Positions 5,978 to 11,370 of a DNA stretch of 11,370 nt are shown in pieces. The stretch covers positions 1 through 11,370 of the forward strand of contig URDD01000075.1 of assembly GCA_900546395.1 (NCBI GenBank), written 5' to 3'. Position 1 is the first letter of the stretch, and the number at the start of each line of letters is the position of its first letter. The notes under the pieces were generated by a model. The model saw only the letters and a list, made by a program, of their open reading frames with translations. It had not been told where the DNA came from and searched no databases. The position numbers and the translations under genes are program-made. The stretch comes from an uncultured Bacteroidales bacterium (GTDB taxonomy: Bacteria; Bacteroidota; Bacteroidia; Bacteroidales; UBA932).

Positions 5978-7705
5978 CTATTTGACAATACCTCTTTTAT
6001 ATTTGCCGAGGGCTTCTGATACATTGATGATGAAGTCACCCATCTGTTCGAGGTGTGCTATTATATCCATATACCAGACACTTGTCTGATAGTTGTTTCC
6101 ATGCTTTTCGATGAGCATTATCTCCTCGTCACGAAGATTGTTGCGCATCTGGTTGATATTGTCTTCAGCATCATAGGCTGATGCTATGTTATCCACATGT
6201 TCCGCAGTAAGATTTGATATCATCACTTCGTATGCGTGATCGACCTGATCCGTCATCCTGTTAAGTTTCGCTATGGATTCAGGGTCAAATGTCTTTCCGT
6301 GTGCGTTTTTCTGTGAAAGGACACGGCTTATAGCTTCTCCGGAGTCTCCGAGACTTTCAAGCTCACCGATGATTTTGTACATCATCTTGACTTGGGAGGT
6401 GGTTTCTTCGCTGAGTTCCTGTTTGGAAACTGCATTCAGAAACGCTGCGATTTCGTATTCCATCCGGTCTGATATTTCCTCATATTTAACGAGTTTTGCC
6501 CTGTATTCTTCAAATTTTTCAGGAGATGTCTCGTTTATTGCCTTTCTGACATATCCGAGGCCTTTGCGGGAAATGTTCGCGAAGTGGACAATTTCCTTCA
6601 TGGCTTGCTCCGTGGCAAGTTCTGCCGTTCCGAGATGTCCTGCATTTATGAACTGAAGCTTGAAGCTGTCTTCTTCCGAGTTTTTAGGGCTTTTAACCAT
6701 CCAGGTTACAGCCTTGACTATAAGAGGAGTAAACCAGATAAGGATACAAGTGTTGATGACATTGAACATCGTATGAAGCATCGATATGCCGTACAATGCC
6801 GCTGTTTCAGCCTCACCTGCCATAGCCCCTGATGCAAAGTCTGCAGTAACAGGATTCGGGCAGCCGAAGAGTGTTATGATTTTTCCGATAAGGGAAAGAA
6901 AAGGACGGAAGAATACCAGAGCCCAGATGACACCGAACAGGTTGAACAGGGTATGGGCTCTTGCAGCACGCTTTGCAGGTACGTTTGCCACGGCTGCAGC
7001 TATATTTGCGGTGATAGTCGTTCCGATGTTTTCTCCCAACACCATGGCAGCAGCCATTTCGAAAGGTATCCAACCCATATTCAGCATGATAAGGGTCAAT
7101 GCCACTGTAGCGCTGGAAGACTGAAGAACCAGTGTCAGCAATGTTCCGAATATCAGGAAGATAATGACTGATCCGAAGCCGTACCCTGTCCATTTGGTGA
7201 TAAATGACAGCAGTTCGGGGGTTGACTGCAAGTCAGGAACTGATTCTTTCATAAAGGAAAGACCGAGGAAGAGCAGAGAGAAGCCTATAATGAATTCTCC
7301 TATGTTTTTCCTTTTGCTTTTCTTTGATATTGAAAGCAAGAATCCTATGGCCATAAGCGGAATGGACAGAATGGAGATATCCACCTTGAAACCCAGTAGT
7401 GAAATCAGCCAGGCAGTGACTGTCGTTCCGATGTTTGCGCCCATTATGACTCCCACGGCCTGCGTAAGTGTCAGAAGTCCGGCATTTACGAAACTTACTA
7501 CCATGACAGTAGTGGCACTGGACGACTGGATTACTGCTGTAATGCCGAGACCTGTCATCACTCGTTTGAAAGGATTCGAGGTCATTGCGGCAAGAAATGC
7601 CCGGAGGCGTTCTCCGGCTGCTTTCTGAAGTCCGGAACTCATCATGTTCATTCCGTAAAGGAACATTCCGAGAGCTCCGAGAAGTGTCAAAAGTTGTAAA
7701 ATCAT
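5978..7705 (-). CDS. Na+/phosphate cotransporter with C-terminal PhoU-like domain
   Basis: A 575-residue membrane protein of the NptA/PNaS family (two Na/Pi-cotransporter domains), moving phosphate with Na+ across the inner membrane. The duplicated signature is clear: QSSSATT at 60-66 with GANIGTT at 89-95, and QSSSAT at 195-200 with GENIGTT at 224-230. These line the substrate site in this family. Hydrophobic helices fill residues 1-335. Residues 355-575 are soluble, helical and charged, as in the PhoU-like tail common in bacterial members, and may sense phosphate or regulate flux. The ATG lies one base after the stop of the antiporter gene, so the two are almost certainly translated from one mRNA. 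Import or export cannot be decided from sequence. Confidence 0.88.
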   Translation of the reverse strand: MILQLLTLLGALGMFLYGMNMMSSGLQKAAGERLRAFLAAMTSNPFKRVMTGLGITAVIQSSSATTVMVVSFVNAGLLTLTQAVGVIMGANIGTTVTAWLISLLGFKVDISILSIPLMAIGFLLSISKKSKRKNIGEFIIGFSLLFLGLSFMKESVPDLQSTPELLSFITKWTGYGFGSVIIFLIFGTLLTLVLQSSSATVALTLIMLNMGWIPFEMAAAMVLGENIGTTITANIAAAVANVPAKRAARAHTLFNLFGVIWALVFFRPFLSLIGKIITLFGCPNPVTADFASGAMAGEAETAALYGISMLHTMFNVINTCILIWFTPLIVKAVTWMVKSPKNSEEDSFKLQFINAGHLGTAELATEQAMKEIVHFANISRKGLGYVRKAINETSPEKFEEYRAKLVKYEEISDRMEYEIAAFLNAVSKQELSEETTSQVKMMYKIIGELESLGDSGEAISRVLSQKNAHGKTFDPESIAKLNRMTDQVDHAYEVMISNLTAEHVDNIASAYDAEDNINQMRNNLRDEEIMLIEKHGNNYQTSVWYMDIIAHLEQMGDFIINVSEALGKYKRGIVK

Positions 7706-7706
7706 A

Positions 7707-8672
7707 TTATATCTGGTTGTTTGTCAAATATATTGTGTATGCTATGAATCCGGCAAACATGAGCGCTCCGCCGAAGCGTCCGATTTTCTTGTTTATGCTG
7801 AATACTGCAGGGCAGATGGCTGCGCATATCATCACAATATAGTCTGTGAGCGTGATTCCTGAAGTACTCAGCGGAGTAATCTGCGAACTGAGTCCGAGAA
7901 TTAGGGTAATGTTGAATATATTGGATCCTACTATGTTACCCAGTGCCAGCTGTGTGTTTTTCTTCGCAGCCGCAGCTACTGAAGCTGCAAGTTCAGGAAG
8001 TGATGTACCGCAGGCTATAAGGGTGATTGAAATAAACGCCTCATCAACTCCCCAGGCTGTAGCTATCACGACAGCTTCCTCCACGAAAAAGTGACTTCCT
8101 GTTATCAGTACGGCAAGACCTCCTACAACTTTGAGAATAGCCATGCCGAGTGGTGTAACCTTTTCGTTTTCAGACTGTGAAATATTTGTGTTAACCTGTG
8201 TAACAGAATTGTTTTTCCTGTCTCTGCTGAAGGAATAGTACATATACCAGGCGAAGATGCCAAGGAATGCAAGTCCGTCAACTCTGCTGAGGCGAGGCTC
8301 CGCTCCGTTGAAGAAATTGAATGTGAGAAGCAGAAGAAGCACTGAAATGAAAATGCAGAGAGGGATTTCAAACTTTGCATTTGTCCTGTCAATAGCCACC
8401 GGAAAAATCATCGCTGTAAGTCCGAGGATTGCCAATACATTGAAAATGTTTGACCCTACGACATTTCCTATGGCCACATCAGAATTTCCTCCTATGGCTC
8501 CGATTGTACTTACTACCAGTTCCGGCATTGATGTTCCGATTCCGACAATGGCTGCGCCGATTACAAAATCGGATACACGGTACCTTTTCGCTATGGAAAT
8601 AGCTCCGTCAACCAGAAAGTCAGCGCCGGCAACTACGGCCGCAAGGGCAATTACTAAAATTACGTATTCCAT
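7707..8672 (-). CDS. Ca2+/Na+ antiporter, CaCA family (second paralogue)
   Basis: A 321-residue inner-membrane exchanger related to YrbG. Alpha repeat 1 has GIGTSMPELVVS (44-55) and GNVVGSNIFN (69-78). Alpha repeat 2 has CGTSLPELAAS (221-231) and GNIVGSNIFN (245-254). Both acidic ion ligands (Glu51 and Glu227) are present. The central loop (about 150-172) is polar and Asn/Ser-rich, unlike the acidic loop of the paralogue at 3272-4234, so regulation or affinity may differ. It starts 6 bases after the small membrane protein gene and ends one base before the phosphate cotransporter gene. This points to a joint role in Na+, Ca2+ and phosphate balance. The substrate is assigned by family only. Confidence 0.9.
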   Translation of the reverse strand: MEYVILVIALAAVVAGADFLVDGAISIAKRYRVSDFVIGAAIVGIGTSMPELVVSTIGAIGGNSDVAIGNVVGSNIFNVLAILGLTAMIFPVAIDRTNAKFEIPLCIFISVLLLLLTFNFFNGAEPRLSRVDGLAFLGIFAWYMYYSFSRDRKNNSVTQVNTNISQSENEKVTPLGMAILKVVGGLAVLITGSHFFVEEAVVIATAWGVDEAFISITLIACGTSLPELAASVAAAAKKNTQLALGNIVGSNIFNITLILGLSSQITPLSTSGITLTDYIVMICAAICPAVFSINKKIGRFGGALMFAGFIAYTIYLTNNQI

Positions 8673-8678
8673 TATATA

Positions 8679-9140
8679 TTATTTGATAAGTGATTCAACC
8701 TTGGCTATTTCATAACTGTAAACAGGGGAGCAAGGCTGATATTTGTAAGGTACATATTCAAGCAGCTGCGCAAACGAGTGTCCTGATTTTTTATTGTAAT
8801 ATACATCTATTCTCAGTCCGTTGCCGGTACTCTCTTCCTTGAGGTCAATCTTTGCAGGGTCAGCAGCAAGAGCTCTTGAAAGGCTTTCCATCTTACTGAC
8901 AGGAAAATACTTTTCGCTTTTGCTGAATGTTTCACCGGTCTGGGCATCTTTGTAGGCTGTCTTCAGTGTGAGGAAAAGGATGATGCCTGCTGCTGCGAGA
9001 GTCATTCCGAATATATTGACAGACACAGGGGTAGGGGTTACTACAAGTGATACGCCTGCTATTACGAGTACTGATGATACTATAATGTTTGAGAGTGAAC
9101 GTACTCTGTTGAATCTTGTTTCCATAATTTCATATTTCAT
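8679..9140 (-). CDS. Small two-helix membrane protein of unknown function
   Basis: I do not recognise the family. Starting at the ATG at 9138-9140 it has 153 residues (MKYEIMETRFNRVRS...). Two adjacent hydrophobic segments (about residues 16-33 and 37-56, joined by TPTPVSVN) form a membrane hairpin. A soluble domain of about 95 residues follows, with charged stretches and a Tyr/Pro-rich end (EYVPYKYQPCSPVYSYE). The frame opens further upstream to an ATG at 9272, but those residues look unlike coding sequence and would cross the candidate promoter at 9222-9229. An ATG at 9125 (METRFNRV) is also possible. It is the first gene of the operon with the antiporter and phosphate cotransporter, 6 bases apart. 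It may be an accessory subunit, which is inference. Confidence 0.7.
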   Translation of the reverse strand: MKYEIMETRFNRVRSLSNIIVSSVLVIAGVSLVVTPTPVSVNIFGMTLAAAGIILFLTLKTAYKDAQTGETFSKSEKYFPVSKMESLSRALAADPAKIDLKEESTGNGLRIDVYYNKKSGHSFAQLLEYVPYKYQPCSPVYSYEIAKVESLIK

Positions 9141-9221
9141 TTTTGGGAAGCTGAATGCATTTATATACATTGTTTTAAAAACAGCGTCCCGGGTTTGTCC
9201 TTTAATTTGTTTTATTTTCTG

Positions 9222-9229
9222 CAAAGATG
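9222..9229 (-). promoter_or_regulatory. Candidate -7 box for the membrane protein-antiporter-phosphate operon
   Basis: The minus strand reads CATCTTTG followed by CA, one mismatch from TAnnTTTG. A TTG lies 22 bases upstream. It would give a leader of about 75 bases to the ATG at 9140. The match is imperfect, so confidence is limited. Confidence 0.35.
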
Positions 9230-9299
9230 TTTTGTAACTTTGAATCCGGCACAATATTGCAGTCTGGGCCATTTAAACGGTTTCTTAATTTCAAGTTTT

Positions 9300-9333
9300 G
9301 GAAAAAACGGTCCGTTAAAAAAAGCCGGTGAGG
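9300..9333 (-). terminator. Possible terminator after the small secreted protein gene
   Basis: Downstream of the gene ending at 9372, minus-strand RNA has a short GCC-loop-GGC stem followed directly by seven T residues. Next comes an 11-base near-palindrome (AACGG-A-CCGTT) with a second T-run. The stem is only 3-4 bp, so this is a weak call resting mainly on the T-runs and position. Confidence 0.35.
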
Positions 9334-9371
9334 CCATGGGTGGTGTGTCAGGACCTCCGGAAGGACAAATT

Positions 9372-9764
9372 CTAAATGATTATGGTTTCAAGATAGTACA
9401 GCAGCCTGGATGAGGTCTTTACACCGCATTCCAGTACGCTTACAGACTGTATCCCAGTGCTGAGAGGCAGCACAGTGGAAGTTTTTGACCGTGATGAAAC
9501 TGCTGAGAGTTTGAAAAGAGGATCGTAAATCCTGCGTGATTCGATATTTCTGAGGACAGGAATTCCTGATACCAGTCTTGGTACGATAATCTGGCGGCTG
9601 GTTTCGCTTACATACTCGACAGCATCTTCTACTGCATTATATGCAACTAATTGAGAATCATCTATATCAGAATATATCTCCACTCCGGCATCAAGCTTTG
9701 CTGAACCTAATCCGGCATCCAGTGCGAAAAGAACGCTGACAAGTATTGTATATATATTCCTCAT
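9372..9764 (-). CDS. Small secreted protein of unknown function
   Basis: A 130-residue protein that I do not recognise. Residues 1-22 (MRNIYTILVSVLFALDAGLGSA) look like a signal peptide, with cleavage likely after GSA. The mature part starts acidic (DAGVEIYSDIDDSQLVAYNAVEDAVEYV). It then turns Ser/Thr-rich and finally hydrophobic (LLYYLETIII), with one cysteine. The main support for a real gene is a perfect promoter just upstream and the signal peptide. The predicted transcript start lies only a few bases before the ATG, so the mRNA may be almost leaderless. The change in composition in the last 50 residues could mean a frameshifted or truncated remnant of a longer secreted protein. It is transcribed away from the TonB-C gene, which starts 220 bases to the right. 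Confidence 0.6.
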   Translation of the reverse strand: MRNIYTILVSVLFALDAGLGSAKLDAGVEIYSDIDDSQLVAYNAVEDAVEYVSETSRQIIVPRLVSGIPVLRNIESRRIYDPLFKLSAVSSRSKTSTVLPLSTGIQSVSVLECGVKTSSRLLYYLETIII

Positions 9765-9774
9765 AAATCGGCCG

Positions 9775-9805
9775 CAAAATTAGAAAAAAATCCTAATTTA
9801 GCAAA
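9775..9805 (-). promoter_or_regulatory. Bacteroidetes-type promoter of the small secreted protein gene
   Basis: On the minus strand, a perfect -33 TTTG (9805 to 9802), a 19-base spacer and a perfect -7 TAATTTTG (9782 to 9775). Only 10 bases separate the -7 box from the ATG at 9764, leaving a leader of roughly 3-6 bases. Confidence 0.75.
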
Positions 9806-9879
9806 TCTTGGATTCTTTATCGTACATGGCTGATGAACGAAGTTTTTAATTTCTTCAATCTTTTCAAATAGCTCCCTTT

Positions 9880-9904
9880 GTCATCCTGAGCCCAGTCGAA
9901 AGAT
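9880..9904 (+). repeat. Solitary CCTGAGC-type intergenic repeat remnant
   Basis: The stretch GTCATCCTGAGCCCAGTCGA followed by AAGAT resembles a short intergenic repeat I remember from many bacterial genomes, including Bacteroidetes (GTCATCCTGAGC..AGTCGAAGGAT). Only one copy is seen here, with differences, so it may be a decayed REP-like element. It lies in the promoter region between two divergent genes. The 219 bases between those genes (9765-9983) otherwise hold the promoter at 9775-9805, and I see no clear promoter for the plus-strand gene. Confidence 0.35.
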
Positions 9905-9983
9905 TTGCGATAGCTTGTATTGTAGAAAATTTTTATTAACTTCAAACTTTGTCTTTGAAGAGATAAACAAAATAGGTCCAATT

Positions 9984-10700
9984 ATGAAAAAACAGTTGTC
10001 TTTATTAGTCTTGTTAGTCTTACTCCTTGTGTCAGGCATTACTTGCAATGCCCAGCTGACTCCCCCTAATCAGATTGATACATTGATTGTCAAGCAGATG
10101 AAATATAATAAGATAGTGGTCGATAAGGAAAATTGGCCTTTTGATGTCATATACAGGTCATCTGAAATGTTCATATTTGGCAGTCAGAAGTTTAAAATTA
10201 TTGATGTCAATATAAAAGGGGGAGTATTCGAAGGCATAAGTTTTACTTTAGCGGATATGTCTTCCGAATATGAAGATAGTTATAAACTTTTTTATGAAGA
10301 TGCCAAAGGTAATATAGGTATATCTTTTTCAGGTTACGATATCTCCTGCAAAAAGAAAATCAGATATTCTGAAGGTGAGGCTGTCCCGTTTTCTGATTTG
10401 GAAGAAAAGCCGTCCTTTCAGGGTGGTGATGCGACGGCTTTTGCAAGATGGGTGAATGAGAGGCTTGTCTATCCTGAAAAAGCAATGGAATTAGGTTTTT
10501 CAGGACGTGTTACTCTTCAGTTTATAGTCAATACCGACGGTTCCGTCAGTGATGTGAGCGTACTTCGCGGGGTAGAACCGTCTCTGAACAAAGAAGCTGT
10601 CAGAGTTGTTTCTGCGTCACCGGAATGGACTCCCGGTAAGATAGATGGTAAACCGGTAAAAGTTGTATATACCTTTCCTGTTATCTTTCAGTTGAGATAG
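9984..10700 (+). CDS. Secreted protein with C-terminal TonB domain
   Basis: A 238-residue exported protein. Residues 1-23 (MKKQLSLLVLLVLLLVSGIT-CNA) form a signal peptide, probably cleaved before Gln24. Cys21 is not in a good lipobox, so a lipoprotein is less likely. Residues 24-140 are an unrecognised, mostly beta-like region. Residues 145-238 are a TonB C-terminal domain: FQGGDATAFARWV, YPEKAMELGFSGRVTLQFIV, TDGSVSDVSVLRGV, LNKEAVRVV, W-TPGKIDGKPVKVVYTFPV. I chose the ATG at 9984 because the signal peptide starts there; the upstream extension to a TTG at 9915 is unlikely. It lacks the Pro-rich spacer and anchored N-terminus of a true energy-transducing TonB. It is therefore probably a periplasmic TonB-C family protein of the type common in Bacteroidetes. 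No ExbB or ExbD is nearby. Confidence 0.82.
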   Translation: MKKQLSLLVLLVLLLVSGITCNAQLTPPNQIDTLIVKQMKYNKIVVDKENWPFDVIYRSSEMFIFGSQKFKIIDVNIKGGVFEGISFTLADMSSEYEDSYKLFYEDAKGNIGISFSGYDISCKKKIRYSEGEAVPFSDLEEKPSFQGGDATAFARWVNERLVYPEKAMELGFSGRVTLQFIVNTDGSVSDVSVLRGVEPSLNKEAVRVVSASPEWTPGKIDGKPVKVVYTFPVIFQLR

Positions 10701-10794
10701 TTCCTGTATATAGGGGCCTGCCTCCTTTTGGTTTCAGCTTTAAAAATATAGATTCTTCCCTATGCTACTTATGACATTATAAAGTCGCATTAAA

Positions 10795-10832
10795 AAAATA
10801 AAATTCAGCAGAAATCTGCTGAATTTTATTTT
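10795..10832. terminator. Bidirectional intrinsic terminator
   Basis: A perfect 18-bp inverted repeat, arms 10795-10812 and 10815-10832. The core is TTCAGCAGA/TCTGCTGAA, flanked by A-rich and T-rich tracts, so both strands end in a T-run. It lies 94 bases after the TonB-C gene (plus strand) and 48 bases past the CRISPR-like repeats when read on the minus strand. It can therefore end both transcripts. Confidence 0.85.
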
Positions 10833-10895
10833 CTAACAACCTCAGTAAAGTCTTGTTAACCAAGGTACTGCGTAAACTCTGTTGCCATTGCTGGC

Positions 10896-10927
10896 CAAAG
10901 TTATAAAATCTGAAAGCAAATCACAAC
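10896..10927 (-). promoter_or_regulatory. Promoter-like boxes inside the left repeat
   Basis: Within the repeat the minus strand has GTTG (10927 to 10924), a 20-base gap and TAACTTTG (10903 to 10896), a perfect -7 box with a near -33 box. This copy is the last repeat read on the minus strand, so its transcript would enter only the 3' flank and the terminator. Confidence 0.45.
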
Positions 10928-10942
10928 AAGTCCGACGGACTT
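10928..10942. repeat. 15-base palindrome across the repeat-spacer junction
   Basis: AAGTCCG-A-CGGACTT is a perfect 7+1+7 inverted repeat formed by the start of the spacer region, including the two bases shared by both repeat copies. As crRNA it would sit at the 3' end of the guide. Confidence 0.6.
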
Positions 10943-10973
10943 TCGGAAAAGGAAATTGGTTGCCATTGCTGGC

Positions 10974-11005
10974 CAAAGTTATAAAATCTGAAAGCAAATC
11001 ACAAC
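10974..11005 (-). promoter_or_regulatory. Promoter-like boxes inside the right repeat, ahead of the spacer
   Basis: GTTG (11005 to 11002), a 20-base gap and TAACTTTG (10981 to 10974) on the minus strand. Transcription would begin near 10969, about 10 bases before the spacer, giving a short crRNA precursor directly. This parallels the repeat-embedded promoters known from Neisseria type II-C arrays. Confidence 0.5.
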
Positions 11006-11128
11006 AAATTGAGCCATAAGAATTGGGCTTTCAGCCTGCAGGGGGAAAGGGAACGGTCGGTGGCTAATCGTATGCGCATCCTGCCTGATGGAAGCCTGCA
11101 TGAAGCACCGGAACTCCGGTGCTTTTTT
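10981..11128 (+). ncRNA. Candidate tracrRNA using the right repeat as anti-repeat
   Basis: On the plus strand the second half of the right repeat (AAAATCTGAAAGCAAATCAC, then AAC) is complementary to the 5' half of the crRNA repeat. It is followed at once by a short hairpin (GAGCC at 11011-11015 with GGCTT at 11026-11030), as in the nexus of tracrRNAs. A GC-rich stretch follows, with an AGCC/GGCT pairing (11033-11036 with 11062-11065) and CATC/GATG (11077-11080 with 11087-11090), and then a strong terminator. No open reading frame explains a plus-strand terminator here. The total of about 148 bases is normal for a tracrRNA. Against it: the anti-repeat is an exact repeat copy, whereas natural anti-repeats usually carry mismatches, and I see no clear plus-strand promoter. 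Confidence 0.5.
11103..11128 (+). terminator. Strong intrinsic terminator of the plus-strand RNA
   Basis: The 10-bp stem AAGCACCGGA / TCCGGTGCTT (11103-11112 with 11115-11124) runs into six T residues (11123-11128). It has the form of a strong Rho-independent terminator on the plus strand. No protein gene lies upstream on that strand after the terminator at 10832. Confidence 0.85.
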
Positions 11129-11370
11129 ACTTTAAGAGCCAGTAATAAAAACACGGATATTAATTACAATTTTCTGTAATTAAGCGTATTACTACTGTTT
11201 TCGGGAAATCTTAGCCGCTTAATTTGGCTTGATATGAAGTTGCCGCCTGCTTCCTGTACAGTTTAAATCTACATTTTAAAATTTAAACGTTTATATTTTG
11301 AGAAAACGGATAGGTCTGCTGAGATTCGCTGGCGTAACCGTTAAATTTATTCGTATATGGAACTTGATGT
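11129..11370. other. AT-rich region without a complete gene
   Basis: The sequence holds a 9-bp inverted repeat (TTAATTACA at 11160-11168 with TGTAATTAA at 11175-11183) and a 10-base palindrome TAAACGTTTA near 11285-11294. An ATG at 11357 on the plus strand opens a frame (M-E-L-D-V) cut by the window edge. On the minus strand two frames run about 26-28 codons in from the edge before stopping. None of these can be called as a gene from this length. Confidence 0.4.

Larger units (their letters stand above)
10881..11005 (-). CRISPR. One-spacer type II-C-like CRISPR mini-array
   Basis: Two identical 47-bp repeats (10881-10927 and 10959-11005) enclose one 31-bp spacer (10928-10958), with a 78-bp period. 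Identity runs two bases further at one side (to 10929 and 11007). On the minus strand each repeat starts GTTGTGATTTGC, ends GGCAAC and has the terminal GTTG..CAAC symmetry. Length, start and period match what I remember of Bacteroidetes type II-C arrays (about 47 plus 30). No cas gene is in the window. Two repeats alone would be weak evidence; the fit to this class and the adjoining tracrRNA-like unit raise confidence. Confidence 0.7.

Noticed and set aside
9141..9272. Upstream extension of the small membrane protein gene to the ATG at 9272
   Set aside because: The added 44 residues look non-coding and would span the candidate promoter at 9222-9229. The ATG at 9140 directly precedes the membrane hairpin.
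9195..9413. Plus-strand reading frame of 72 residues, with TAACTTTG at 9235-9242 as a possible promoter
   Set aside because: It has a TTG start, no recognisable features, antisense overlap with the small secreted protein gene, and no -33 box at a proper distance. The -7 match alone is common by chance.
9984..10700. A true energy-transducing TonB with ExbB/ExbD
   Set aside because: It has a signal peptide rather than a Pro-rich anchored N-terminus, and no exbB or exbD lies nearby; only the C-terminal domain is TonB-like.
10833..10880. Possible third, decayed CRISPR repeat to the left (TAACAAC at 10834-10840)
   Set aside because: The distance to the next repeat (40 bases) does not fit the 31-base spacer, and the rest of the repeat is not recognisable.
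11008..11370. A cas gene to the right of the array
   Set aside because: No long frame exists before the edge; the five codons after the ATG at 11357 do not resemble a known Cas start.

Overview
The window looks like a chromosomal segment from an anaerobic member of the Bacteroidota, probably order Bacteroidales. Four things point there: promoters of the TTTG / TAnnTTTG type (two perfect copies with a 19-base spacer), few Shine-Dalgarno sequences, a secreted TonB-C-domain protein, and a 47-bp CRISPR repeat that begins GTTGTGATTTGC, as I remember for Bacteroidetes type II-C arrays. The heterodisulfide-reductase-like (Hdr) genes suggest an anaerobic redox metabolism. The species cannot be named from the sequence alone.

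Layout. Positions 1-4281 (minus strand) form one apparent operon. In transcription order it holds a CaCA-type Ca2+/Na+ antiporter, HdrC-like, HdrB-like, a short HdrA-like flavoprotein, a second very small HdrC-like protein, and the first codons of another gene cut by the window edge. Positions 4406-5862 (minus) hold an RlmD/RumA-type 23S rRNA uracil-C5 methyltransferase with its own promoter. Positions 5873-9229 (minus) form a second operon: a small membrane protein of unknown function, a second CaCA antiporter, and a Na+/phosphate cotransporter with a PhoU-like tail. Its putative terminator hairpin overlaps the -33 box of the methyltransferase promoter. Positions 9372-9805 (minus) hold a small unknown secreted protein behind a textbook promoter. 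A secreted TonB-C-domain protein runs the other way at 9984-10700.

The last 670 bases have no complete protein gene but are the most structured part. A bidirectional terminator (10795-10832) is followed by two identical 47-bp repeats around one 31-bp spacer. On the plus strand there is then a GC-rich structured stretch ending in a strong intrinsic terminator (11103-11128). Read on the minus strand this is a one-spacer type II-C-like CRISPR mini-array with a promoter inside each repeat. Read on the plus strand, the right-hand repeat plus the structured tail has the size and order of a tracrRNA (anti-repeat, short nexus-like hairpin, further hairpins, terminator). No cas gene lies inside the window.

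How the genes may work together. The Hdr proteins supply a flavin subunit (A), a subunit with one complete CCG cluster-binding motif (B), and two 2x[4Fe-4S] wires (C). This is a soluble electron-transfer complex of unknown substrate, co-transcribed with an ion antiporter. The second operon joins Ca2+/Na+ exchange with Na+-driven phosphate movement. These are inferences from family and gene order.
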